A DNA stretch of 64,000 nucleotides from Clarkia xantiana subsp. parviflora. Taxonomy: Eukaryota; Streptophyta; Magnoliopsida; Myrtales; Onagraceae. Positions 11,809 to 23,800 of this stretch are shown piece by piece. Below the pieces are notes generated by a model. That model worked only from the letters and a program-made list of their open reading frames with translations. It searched no databases and had not been told where the DNA came from. The position numbers and the translations under genes were made by a program. Within the stretch, counting starts at the first letter, position 1; each line of letters starts with the position of its first letter. Where the stretch lies: positions 12,517,066 through 12,581,065 of the forward strand of contig JAPTYO010000059.1 of NCBI GenBank assembly GCA_036873135.1. The letters are read 5' to 3'.

Positions 11809-13467
11809 TTAATGTTGTGTGATGAAAGAAACAAATTGGTGCATCAAAAGAAGAGCATTAGGAGAGGTTGGATTGAGGAGATGAAAGATATGGCCTTCAT
11901 CTCGAGTCTCAATCATCTCCACAACTCCTTCCCATCCGCTACTCATCAGCTGCTCCTTATACAACTTTTCCGTCTCAACGTACACCTCTTGCTCAGCAAC
12001 AAACACCAACACCCTTCCACAAACACATCCATATATTATTTAGTAACGTCAATCTACATTTTTTATATAAATATATAAATTCTTTGAAATTTTGTATTTC
12101 ATAATAATATTAGATGCACAAAAGTATTATACATCAGACTCATTATCATACCGTTGCAGCACCACATAAAAAATGACATGATATATTCGTGGCATCAAAG
12201 TTAGTAGACACTAACGTAACATGAAAAAAATTAGCATAATTTTGACAATAAGCAAACCCAACACACAATTTTTATGTCGTGTCAGTTCATCGTATTGTGC
12301 TTAAATAACGACATCGTACCTTGGACACCCCATTGTAGAAAGTGTTGGATCCATGGCAGGGTTTATCAAGGGGTCATCGCAGCCAGTTGTGGTTGGATTA
12401 GCCAGGTGCCACAACCGGACCAGAAACTCTCTCTCACTTTTGACTGCACCGCTGACTGCCTCAACAGCTTCGGCCAGTGGGTCGGTAGCCATGAAGTAAG
12501 GGTGCACCAAAACCACACCCAAAAGCTTCATACCACTGCAGCACACTTGATTCTCCACTCCAAATCTAATCCCCATATGGTGAGCTATATTTGCTCCGGC
12601 GCTGTCTCCGGCGAAGAACACCTTCTCCATGTCTCCATGTAAATTCAGCCACTCCTCTCTTCCTCCGCCGCAACTATGACTCGCCACCTAATTAATTAGA
12701 ACCCAAATTACTAATTGACGCGGCGTGATGTGATGTGATAGAAAACGCAGAATTCGTTGATTTAAGGAATATTAAAAATCTGACGCAAGTAAATGACGAT
12801 TAACAGAGTTTAAATACTACAAAAAAAAAATTAAAACCTATGACAAATTTGAAACTAATAACAAAATCCCATCGACAAAATTACAAAAAAATCGAAAAAA
12901 ATAATAATAATGCAATTTGACTCTCAGAAATTTGGTTGAAAAACGTCAAATTCCATAGTTTCCAATGAATCTTAATCAGATTGGCGCTTTCTATATCTCA
13001 CGCCCAAATCCGACTATTCAACCATAGCACAAATATAAGACAACTCAACATATATGGTAAATATATACCCAAGTGATTGCAGCCCATGAATCGTGGTATG
13101 CCGCGGGTAAAGGATGCTCCGGTGCTCTCCGGTAGTCGACTGAGACGGCGATGACGTCAGCTTGGGAGACGAGGGAGTTGAGGTAACTGTGATAGGTGGG
13201 AGAGGCGGCGGTTTCCAAGATGAAGGCGCCGCCGTGGAAGTAAATCAGAACGGGGAGCTTTTTACTGCCATTAATGGCGGACTTTGGAATGTACAGCCTG
13301 ACGGAGGGGGTGGGTTCGTTTGTGACGAGGGGGATGTCTTTGGAGAAGACGTTGTCGGTGCCGGAATCGGAGGGGGGAACGGTGTCGGTGCCGCTTAGAC
13401 GCTCCACCTCACCGTCGTTGTAGATACGGAGTCTTGGGCTCAAGTCTTGCGCAATTTGTCTATCCAT
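11809..13467 (-). CDS. CXE-type carboxylesterase (alpha/beta hydrolase)
   Basis: Three exons, 13069-13467, 12320-12687 and 11809-12013, join in frame to 323 residues, the usual size for plant CXE/GID1-like esterases. The start MDRQIAQDLSPRL aligns with the usual family start; an in-frame ATG 19 codons upstream looks like leader. The oxyanion motif HGG is at 78-80 and the nucleophile elbow GDSAG has Ser162. VSVDYRRAPEHPLPAAYHD is conserved, and the catalytic His is about 297 in DEGHIFHL. The catalytic acid position, normally Asp in AEKD, reads AEQE (Glu265). Family knowledge: CXEs hydrolyse small esters in the cytosol; the substrate is unknown. The 3' end abuts a MITE. Confidence 0.92.
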
Positions 13468-13879
13468 TGGAAAAATGATTGTATCGAAACAAACATATGA
13501 GATTGATTGATTGATTATATTCAAGGTAAGGTTTGAATTTTGTTTTATTCTCTAGCTTTTATAAATAAAAATAATAATTAATACGTGGTTGATAGGAAGT
13601 CAAATTATCAATCATCTACTATCTAATCTAATCTTTCTGGAAAAGTTTAATCCTAGTGAGGTACGCTTACTTGTAGATTAATTATGTCACAGTACATCTA
13701 AATTATAATTATAAAATACACTTAGCTGTAATGTAATCATTCATCACGTGGGATTCAAATCGCTCCAAATCATTTTTTAATATGAGGTTCATCTAGAACC
13801 ACACTATTTATTAATGCTCTAGGAGCATCAAATAATTTCATATTTCAACCTGTCTTCTCTTGATACTACATCAATCTTT

Positions 13880-13932
<53 letters not shown>

Positions 13933-14335
13933 TAATATAATATATGTCCTTTTATATATATATCATCATTTTTTTTAACATATATATCATCATTGGAACA
14001 CTAACAGAAGGACACATACACTATACAATATAAAATAAACAGAGTGTGGTTATATTAACAAGAAAACTGAATTGGTTTAGTATATTAAAAACTGAAACAC
14101 TTAAAAAATTTAAAGTTAGGTTTTTCTTTATTTGTGGTTATCCAAATTCCAAACATAATAATAATAATATAAATAAATAGAATAGTCGTGTTTTGGTATT
14201 CACTTACTTATTCAAGGCCCAAATGAGCGAGCCCAATGTACAGTGTAACCTTCTTTCTTTTTTTTTTTCTTTTTTTTTTTGGTAACGAAGCCTTTTAATA
14301 ATAATATGAGATCACACAGACAGCATAATTCTAGA
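13468..14335. repeat. Intergenic DNA with (TA)n microsatellite
   Basis: This is the upstream region of the CXE gene. A long TA run covers about 13881-13928. No other gene or element boundary was recognised. Confidence 0.7.
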
Positions 14336-14820
14336 TTAGGAAATTAAGCAGACAGGAATGTCCCGGGAAAACCATGTCCCAGTAAGATGATTCCTGCTTG
14401 CTTTTTTCCCCATAACATGGGCAACATTAACAAAAGTACGAGGGCGAAAAACTACGGTAACAGACTTAGTACGACAAAGTTCAACAATATCCGTTAATAA
14501 AACAAATAAAAGAGAAGGTCTTGTGTCTGGGTACTTTAGGTAGTTCACGAGTAATCTGGAGTCTGTCCAGAGAACACGATTAGCTGCAGTTCTAGGAAAA
14601 AGCAGTAGCCCTCCCCTAACCGCCAATGATTCCGCCAAAATTGGTTCCACACCTAACATGGAGTGAACCGAACAACCCAGAATAGAACCTTGTGCATCAA
14701 GCAAAACAGCAGTACCATAAACATAACCTTCTAGACTATTAACATTACCATCCACTATGACAGCAGCAAAAGACGTGTCCTCAAATTCGACATGTATATA
14801 TTGAGGCCCTTCTTATGTTC
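14336..14820 (-). pseudogene. RNase H-like domain fragment of a retroelement
   Basis: The minus strand encodes about 150 residues resembling the RVT_3/RNase H-like domain that ends plant non-LTR retrotransposon polyproteins. Visible are FAAVIVDGN (first acidic residue), LAESLAVRGGLLL (Glu helix), WTDSRLLVNYL (next Asp) and NVAHVMGKKASRN near the end. A stop lies just upstream (about 14808), and no reverse transcriptase or endonuclease is present. I read it as a broken relic; a domesticated RNase H-like gene is possible but there is no sign of a promoter or exons. Confidence 0.7.
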
Positions 14821-15482
14821 TCCTCCAACCCACTCGCATTTTGTAGAATAGAATTTTACTTGAAACAAAGTTTTTAATATAGTATATCCAAAATAAAATA
14901 TAATATAGTAGCTATTTATTAGTATTATACGCCACTATATATTCTTAAATTAATAAATATACACTAAAAACACATGATTTTTATCAATTAATAATTTTGT
15001 AAACGCATTAACTGCGGATTGCCCACCTGAAAGCAAGTGTAGAACTACCCATAGAAGAAAAAAAAAACGTAATGAAGAAAATAATAATAATTCATTCCTT
15101 TTGGCCGGAAGGAAATAATAATTTTAAATTAGATTATTGGTTGTCGAACACGAACACACACCTTATCCCCAACTAAGGAGATTGGATTGACCCATTCCTA
15201 AACGACGGCGCAAGATAACGGTATTTAACTTATCATATACCGCAAGCGTAGGATTAAGACGTGGCACTCGAGACCTGATCCTAGCCAGGATGGCCGTATA
15301 TCCATCCTCTCTCAGCCAGCAATAGCTATGATAATGAAACCTCACACGCGGATCCTTGTGCCTGTCACACAATCCTCTGTCCAACAAAATTCACTCGACA
15401 CCAAGAAATCCGAGCTTGACCAACTTCCTAATTCGACCCTCGTTCGCGAAAGTTTATCTCCTGTTTTTAGTTACTAAATCCC
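14821..15482. other. Intergenic region upstream of the DUF829 gene
   Basis: An open frame of about 74 codons on the minus strand (15163-15387) is Arg-rich and matches nothing I recognise. It may belong to the neighbouring retroelement relic. The last ~60 bp are probably the DUF829 5' UTR. Confidence 0.4.
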
Positions 15483-18287
15483 ATGTCGAGCGGCGGTGGC
15501 AGAGTGTATTGGGGCGCTAAAGGTGCTGAATTCAGAGGAATTGCGGTGATTTTCAGCTGGGTTTCAGTTCAGGAGAGGCATCTTCAAAGCTATGTGGAGC
15601 TCTATTCTTCTCTTGGTTGGAATTCCCTCATCTGTCATGCTGGTTTCCTCAGCGCGTAAGTCTCTATTTTTCTCGATTCCACTTATCTTCGGATTTGTGC
15701 GAAATTAGTTTTCTGAGTTCTCTTTTGTTGGAAACTTAATGCATCATCGAGCTAGATTAGTTAAGGATAGGTTAGATTGTTGGATAATCGGAATTCCTAA
15801 TTGTTAGATTGCTCATGAACCAAGGTCCAACCAGTATTCAACTTGTGCCTGAATTAGTTGCTTATGAATAGGGAATAAGTGGTTTTCGAGCTTGAATGAG
15901 GAGGGATGTGTGGGTCTGTTAAACTTGAAGCAATTCGTTGATAGAATGTGCGTTTGAAGGGTGACTCAAGATCTTAAGCTGTTAAAGGAAATCTTCGGAT
16001 TTGTGCGAAATTAGTGTTCTGAGTTCTCTTTTGTTGGAAACTTAATGCATCATCGAGCTAGATTAGTTAAGGATAGGTTAGATTGTTGGATAACCGGAAT
16101 TCCTAATTGTTAGATTGCTCGTGAACCAAGGTCCAACCTGCCTGAATTAGTTGCTTATGAGTAGGGAATAAGTGGTTTTCGAGCTTGAATGAGGAGGGAG
16201 GTCTGTTAAACTTGAAACAAATTGTTGATAACCTGTGCCATTTGAAGCTGTTAAATTCACGAGTAATATCAATATGTTGGTCTTGATTCCTTTGAGAATT
16301 TAATAAGAACATATAATATTAATATTTACTACAATTGTTAAGCCTCACTGATCTTTTGATCTAGGAAACTCTAGGAGTAGGTGTGTGTGCTTAAGAAAGG
16401 ATTTCCAACATTCTAAGTATCCTACTAGCGTGTGAAGTGATTATACTATGAATTTGGTTTTGCCGTTTTGGATCACTTTCTAAACCGTTTCAATTGGGAA
16501 AATTGCAGGTTTGATCCTGAGAAAGCAACGTCACTGGCATTCTTTGTTTTGAATGAGCTTCTCAAGGTTAGTTTCATAATAATTGACGAATCAATCACAT
16601 GTTTGTGCCCATCAACGAACTTGATGCCCATTACTTATAGAATGTGTTTGAAGAGTTAGACTGGTGGCTATGTTAGTTAGAGTCGATTTCATCTGATAAT
16701 GTCATTATCAGACTTCAGAACTTCCGAAGTATTTAAAGAGAGGGATTATTTTCCAATGGTAATCACTCTGTTTCTGTTTGATTCTGTCAGGAGCTGCAAA
16801 TAAAGCCATGTCCAGTAGCATTTGCAGCATTCTCTGCAGGTTCAAAGGCTTGCATGCACAACGTCTTTCAGGTGATTAATTCTGTCATTATGATGAACTT
16901 ATAGATGTTTTGTGACTTTATAATACCCTTAGTTATAATCTGTATCATGTGTTCTCATGAAATTCTTTTCTTTGTTTATTCTGTAGATTATTGAGAAAAG
17001 TGGAAATGGACAATTAAACTGGGTACAGATTCTTCTCTTTATCTCACGACACATTTGTTAGTATATCATAGTTCATTCATAAACTAACTTTTCTTCTTTC
17101 TTGGGTGAAGGATGTTTATCGATTGGTCAGGAATTGTGCTTCCGCTCTAATCTTCGATTCAAGTCCCGTAGATATCACAAATGATCTGGGTTCTCGGTTT
17201 GCCATACATAATTCCATATTAAGTCGACCGGGGCCTTCAAAAGTTGTTTCTTGGATAGCAAGAGGTGTTTCCTCTAGTCTTGATGCTCTTTATCTCACTA
17301 AATTTGAAACCCAGCGTGCTGAGTACTGGCAAAGTTTGCTCTCCACAGTGGTCAGTTTCTCAGCGGCCCAATCATAAAGTTCTATTTTCCTAAAAAAAAG
17401 TGCAATTCCTTTTGTTAAAATACTTTCCATCTTTTGCAGCAAATGGGAGCTCCATATCTGATTTTCTGCTCTGAGGATGACAATCTCGCCCCGTACCAAA
17501 CTATATGCATGTTTGCTCAGAATTTACAAGGCTTAGGGGCTGATGTTGAGATTGTGGAATTCAGTGGCTCCTCTCATATAGGTATGGTTGTCTTGAAACT
17601 TCTTTTGTTGCTAATAAAACTTCTTAAAATGGTGGGTTGATCCTATTTGTTTGGGCTGAAGTGGGGATTGCCCCCAATTTATTTTTTTTTCCTTTGAATT
17701 ATAATCCCCATATGCTTGATTTGATATTTTCCATCCAAAATTTTGTTAATATAGTTTTAAAAATATTTTTGGAGGCTATTCTCAGTTATACAAGTCCACT
17801 ACTTCTCTGTATTGAGGTTTTCTTTTTGGATGGATTAGGTCACTACAAGTGCTTCCCGGCCAAATACAGATCTGCAGTGGCTAATTTATTTGAAAAGTCA
17901 GCGTCGATATTCTCTCAAAGAGTGCAGCAACTAAAGGAAGAGAGAACAACCTCAGTGTATGAGATCTCAGAGCTCATATGTGACCTCCAAACTGCAGCAT
18001 TTGACTCAGACCAGAGCCTGAGAAGGGTTGCCTCAGACCCAAGTGACCATTTCTTCCTTCCAAGTTCTATAAATGAGGTGGCACCAAGTCCTCTTCAGAG
18101 CTCATCACCAACCATTAGCCCACATGGCATCCTCGGACAAATACTTTTCGATGTCTGTGTACCAAAGAATGTGGAGGGTTGGGACATCAAATTTTGTGGG
18201 TCTTTGAATGGACAGCCATATGCTTCTTGTGCAAGGAAGCTCTCCCCTGTTCATCGCAGTAAACCCATCCGCCGCTCGAGATTATGA
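15483..18287 (+). CDS. DUF829/TMEM53-like alpha/beta hydrolase
   Basis: Seven exons join in frame: 15483-15655, 16509-16566, 16791-16871, 16987-17022, 17111-17350, 17440-17581 and 17839-18287, giving 392 residues. The fold's catalytic set is visible: nucleophile Ser92 in AAFSAGSKAC, Asp209/210 in FCSEDDNLAP, and His242/245 in SSHIGHYKC. The C-terminal ~150 residues form the plant-type extension (FDVCVPKNVEGWDIKF, Ser/Pro-rich before it). Family knowledge: DUF829 proteins are related to animal TMEM53 (NET4) and bacterial PaxU; their substrates are not established. No obvious transmembrane segment is visible. Intron 1 contains a tandem duplication (see findings). Confidence 0.9.
15684..16240. 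repeat. ~307-bp tandem duplication inside DUF829 intron 1
   Basis: The sequence from ATCTTCGGATTTGTGCG at 15684 is repeated from 15991 with few differences: TTAGTTTTC versus TTAGTGTTC, ATAATCGG versus ATAACCGG, and a short deletion after GGTCCAACC. Both copies lie in the intron, so the coding sequence is unaffected. Confidence 0.9.
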
Positions 18288-18591
18288 TTGAGGTCAAGTC
18301 AACAGGTTGGGAGGAAGATTCGAGTTCAATTAGGAGTAGAAAATCTCGTTTTCAAAACGAGGATCGGGATTCTGTTGGAGTAAGTTTGGGCTGCTTTCTA
18401 TTCGCGTTATTGTTATCACAAACTGGCATCTCGATTTGGAGTATGAACTAGAAGAAGGAATTGAAGATGGTATCGGTTCGGGTGAGCTGAAGAGATAATA
18501 GGTGAAGAAGGTAGTTATCTGGAGATTGGAACAAGAGAGTTGAGTTGGACATAAAAATAGTGTATATAGTTATGAATAGATGTATAACTAG

Positions 18592-19832
18592 GGGCTGAAT
18601 AATGGACCACGTTAACGGGAGAAGTCAGAATGTTCGAATGTTGATATTAGGGTCTGAATTATAATGTTTGTTGTTTTTCGGTTTTCCGTCCATTTCTATG
18701 GTTAAATTTAACAGAATTGTGTGAAATGATATTCTTGCCCTTATTAATATTTTGTTTTATTTAAGGGTTAATAACTAAACAACTGTTCAAGGTTTAACCT
18801 ATGTTAAAATTAGGTGTCTGAAATTTGAAATGTTAATATGGACTGTCCCAAGTTTCATTTTTGTTGAAATTTGGTGTCTTTGTGCGTCTTTTTATCTCTA
18901 TTCAATCATTTTCATCAACCCACCAACCCAATCATAATCCATCACTCTTTACTTTTCACAAAACCGTCAAATTTCACCTAAAAATTGAATGTTAAAAAAA
19001 AAGTTTCTAGAAGAGTGGTGTGTAGCTATTTTCCAAGGACAATAGAGCGAGATTTACTTGCCCGGATGTGACCAACTTTTTAGGTGATGGTCCCGGCAAG
19101 ATGATGAGAAGGGAATGTGTATGAGAGCTTGAATTTGACAAACGGTTTCGTCGAAATTGACTTCTCTAAAGTAATCACACCGAGACACCAAATTTCAACA
19201 AAAATGAAACTTGGGACACTCTATTTTAACATTTCAAACTTCAGACATCTAATTTTAACATAGGGTAAACCTTGGACAGTTTTTTAGTTATTAACCCTTT
19301 ATTTAATAACTTATTTGAGGAAATGTGAAATGACAAAATTACCTCTGACTCCTGCGATCACCAACCCGACTTCGGGGACCACCACCAGACTCTGGCGACC
19401 AACACCAAACTCCGTCGAGCACCACCACGGCTCCGATCGGAGCTTTTTTGGCTCCGATCAGAGTCGTGGTGGTGTTTGCCGGAGTTGGGTGGTGGTCGCC
19501 GAAATCGGGTGGTGGTCGCCGGAGTCGGGTGGTGGTTGTCGGAGCCGGGTTGGCGGTGGCCGGAGCCGTGGTGGCTTTAAGAGTCTTTTTGTCTTTTCAC
19601 TTCAAGCATGTGAGGGACACACTTGATAGGAGGGCATTTTGGGTATTGAATTTTATTTTCAGTCACATGTCAAATATGTGACCAATTTCGGTTAATTTTA
19701 ACGGAAAAAATTAACGAAAACCTCTTATATCCACAAAGTTGAAACTTCAGACTTTTAATATCAACATTTGAACATTCAGACCTCTCCTATTAACATGGTC
19801 CATTATCCAGGCCTTTCATGTGTTCTTAACCC
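18592..19832. mobile_element. Mutator-like MITE, family B, copy 1 (split by family A)
   Basis: The right end, TGTTCTTAACCC, and the left part (AATGGACCACGTTAACGGGAG) are inverted partners; about 20 bp of the left tip are degraded. The interior matches the intact copy at 37495-38190, including the GC-rich GGTGGTGGTCGCCGGAG blocks. A family A element interrupts it at 18765-19297. Removing that insertion and one TSD restores the alignment with the second copy. Confidence 0.82.
18765..19297. mobile_element. Mutator-like MITE, family A, copy 1, with 9-bp TSD
   Basis: A 533-bp element begins GGGTTAATAACTAAACAACTG and ends with its inverted partner CAGTTTTTTAGTTATTAACCC. It has a perfect 9-bp TSD, TTTATTTAA, at 18756-18764 and 19298-19306. 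The second copy is at 29556-30089 in the opposite orientation. It is nested in a family B element. Confidence 0.93.
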
Positions 19833-20893
19833 TAATTTATTACTTATCACCTAAGTGTATAGTGTATCATCTCTCATTTGCACTTGTGTGTTAAGAGTGG
19901 GTGGTGTGTGGCTGGCTATGTACTATTAGTACACTACTGAGAGTAAAACCATTGTGGATGGTGTTGGAGCATATTTCTTATTAGACATGCATTGCTTGGT
20001 CACATTTATTTCCACTTTAACTACAAGTCACATTCATATTTAGTCGTCTTTTATCATTTTATACAGGATCTACCAGAATCAAAATGTATTTGTTTCATTT
20101 TTTTAAAAGAATAATAGAAAAATGGACCTCTTTTATACCCTCTACTATATTGGGAGCTAGACGTAATGTTTGTTTGTTAAAACTTAAAAAGCATTTAAAG
20201 TGTCTGATCTAATATACAATAAAGAGGGGACGCGCATGACCTAAACAATTTCCCGAATACCTTTTTTTTTTAAAAAAAAAAATGAAATTTTCCGAATTCT
20301 TTGTTATTATTATTATTATTTTCATTCTTTAATCACACTCTTCCGAGTTCGATCTATGTAGCGAGGCGGCTCTTTAGATCTAAAGATGAGAACTGATAAT
20401 CTCCGTTCTCTCTCTCACTCATTGTAGCTGGGGCGGTTCTGCTCCGTTGAGAATTTGAGCTTGATCTCTTTGATCGGATCTAAGGTATGATCTTCTAGTT
20501 ATTGAGCGATATCAAATTCATGAACCCAATCATTCTACTAAGTTAGATCTTCTCTAGATATGGCGAATTAGGTTTCTGGCATTGTCAATTTGTACTCAGT
20601 GATAACCAGTTCGATTGGATTTCTCTAATAATGTTGTTGAACAAGGAGCTCGAGTTTTTCCATTTTATATTAATTATCCGACAATTTCAGAGTGGCAGAT
20701 CATAGTGATCTAATGTGAATTGTTTGGGGTCTGTGATCTGGAGATATGGTTGCGGCTATGTTAGATCATATGTTTTGTCTCAGACTAAGCTGGTGTTAGT
20801 TTTGTTATTTTGTGTGCCTGGCTATTGGCCTGGAAGTGACTTGGGATGATTGTGGTACTACAGTTGTTAAAGTGTCAGCGGTGATTGGTGAAG
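19833..20893. other. Intergenic DNA and 5' UTR of the alpha-COP gene
   Basis: The last ~500 bp probably contain the leader of the coatomer gene. A plausible UTR intron runs from a GTATGA donor at 20485 (after GGATCTAAG) to an acceptor ending TGTCAG at 20878, leaving a short leader before the ATG at 20894. This is inference from splice signals only. Confidence 0.45.
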
Positions 20894-23800
20894 ATGCTGA
20901 CGAAGTTCGAGACAAAGAGCAATAGAGTCAAGGGCCTGAGCTTCCATAGTAAGCGGCCATGGATCCTTGCCTCTCTACATAGTGGTGTCATCCAGCTATG
21001 GGACTACCGGATGGGGACACTGATCGATAGGTTCGATGAGCATGATGGGCCTGTTCGCGGGGTTCACTTCCATAAGTCACAGCCACTATTTGTATCCGGA
21101 GGTACTTGGATTTTGCTCCTTTATGATAATGTTGCTCTTTTTCATTAATTTTGACTTTTAGCATAAGCTGGATTTTAGCTCTTCTAATTGCACATCTTGT
21201 TGTTGAAGTTGCTTGGTCACAGCTCACAGTAGATGTAATCTCTTTCATGACACTACTTCTAGAATCAGGCCCAAAAAAAGGCTCTAGCAGGTTGATAAAT
21301 ATAAAATCAGATATTTAATGGCTTTGGCTTTACCAATCTTAAAGATCGAGACAAATTATTGATTTAGTTGGATTGTCTTTTGTAACGAATTGCAATTGAG
21401 ACGAACTTTCTATCTGAACCAGCTTTCTATATCAGATGGTACTATTGCATTTATGTACCACGTCTCTGAATTTTTTGAAGTATTTGTGGAATGACAAACT
21501 GAGAATGCATTCAAATAACATGCTGCATGTCACATTTCTATGCCATCAAATAAACATTAGATAGCAATCTAAGAGAATTTTGATTATTATATGTTGCCAT
21601 TCCAAAGAAGAGTCACAATAATTTTGTTAGGTTTATTTGATAATCCATGCGTGTCATCTCTGCTGAATGATAATAATCTCATTACTGGTGGCCCTTTGTA
21701 TAGCTCAATCTTTGGCAGAGAGTTAATCTTATATTTTTTCTGTGCCTTGATTTTTAAGAACTTGGTGTGATGTTCTGAGATAATTGATAAGTTGCACAAT
21801 AACAGAATTGCCTTCTTGCAGGAGATGACTACAAGATTAAAGTCTGGAACTATAAGACATGTAGGTGTCTGTTTACCCTTCTAGGTCACCTTGATTACAT
21901 CCGTACTGTACAATTTCACCACGAGCACCCGTGGATTGTGAGTGCTAGCGATGACCAGACTATTCGTATATGGAACTGGCAGTCTCGTACTTGTATCTCT
22001 GTGCTGACCGGTCACAATCATTATGTCATGTGTGCTTCATTTCACCCAAAAGAAGATCTTGTGGTATCAGCATCCCTGGACCAGACTGTTAGAGTTTGGG
22101 ATATTAGCGCCTTGAAGAAAAAATCTGCATCACCTGGTGACGATATGTTGCGATTGAGTCAAATGAATACAGATCTATTTGGAGGTGTTGATGCTGTTGT
22201 CAAGTATGTGTTGGAAGGTCATGATCGTGGAGTGAACTGGGCTTCGTTCCATCCCACCCTTCCACTTATAGTCTCAGGGGCTGATGATCGCCAAGTGAAG
22301 TTGTGGCGCATGAATGGTAATTATACAAGCCTAGGGCTGCTTCTAATTTTTAAGTTATGGAAACCTAGGTCCAACCCAATTCTAGCTAGAACTAATGCTC
22401 ATGCCACTCATTTTTCTTATTCTAGCACATTTAGAAAACATGAGTTATGCGTGATTGTGTTAGTTCACAGCAGGTTGTGCGTATGTTTCACTCTCTGCCT
22501 GTATATAAAGTTTTCAAGTTAGTCCAAAGGGCACTACTGATTCGCACATTTGCAAAATTATGCGAAGTTAGTTGTAGTTTATTCTTAAGAAATACTTGCA
22601 GTCTTTAGAAATGAGACTTATTTAACATTTCCTGCTGGATTGCCCGCCAGCAACTTTTCACTGTCTTTTGCCAAACAAGGTAAATTTTATTTTTTTTAAG
22701 TCGTTCTGCCACTGCCTGTATCCTTTCACCCTCTTTTCTAAGTTCCAAATCAAAATAATTTGTGGGTGGTGTATGCTTATCGCCTTATCTTGTCTATATT
22801 GTTAGTGTACAACATTTGGAAGTTATGTGACTTTCAGTTTGGGTTACTGTTATTTTGTTTACCTATTTCTACTTGTGACTTTAATACGGTTTAGATCAGA
22901 CAAGTTATTTTCATTAGATGGAATTCTGAGTTTCAACTTTTCCATCTTCAGATACCAAGGCTTGGGAGGTAGACACATTGAGAGGCCACATGAATAATGT
23001 GTCATGTGTGATGTTTCATGCCAAACAAGACATTATAGTATCCAACTCTGAAGACAAAAGCATCAGAGTGTGGGATGTGACTAAGAGAACAGGTGTTCAG
23101 ACTTTCCGCCGTGAACATGACCGGTTTTGGATCCTTTCTTCCCATCCAGAGATGAACCTTTTGGCGGCTGGCCATGACAGTGGCATGATAGTCTTCAAGT
23201 TGGAGAGAGAAAGACCAGCTTTTGCTGTTAGTGGTGATGCCCTATTTTACACTAAAGATCGGTTTTTGCGATTCTATGAATTCTCTAGCCAGAGAGATAC
23301 CCAGGTTATTCCGATCCGACGCCCTGGGTCCACTAGCCTCAACCAAAGTCCAAGGACCCTCTCATACAGCCCAACAGAAAATGCCGTCCTTATATGTTCT
23401 GACGTCGATGGCGGCTCTTATGAGCTGTATGTTATACCTAAGGACACTGTCAACAGGGGCGACAGTGTTCCAGAAGCCAAGAGAGGTACCGGTGGATCTG
23501 CTGTCTTTGTGGCTAGGAATAGGTTTGCTGTGCTCGACAGAAGCAGCAACCAAGTACTGGTAAAGAACCTCAAGAATGAGATTGTTAAGAAGGGCACACT
23601 CCCCTTTCTTGCAGATGCAATCTTTTATGCTGGAACTGGTAATCTGCTGTGCCGATCAGAGGACAGGGTTTATATATTCGATCTTCAGCAGCGATTGGTT
23701 CTTGGAGATCTTCTTACTCCTTTCGTGAAGTACATTGTGTGGTCAAATGACATGGAAACTGTTGCACTCCTTAGCAAGCATGCAATTATTATCGCCAACA

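Noticed and set aside
19315..19681. Gly/Val/Arg-rich plus-strand frames
   Set aside because: They are read from GGTGGTGGTCGCCGGAG repeats of a family B MITE, matched by the copy at 37495-38190.
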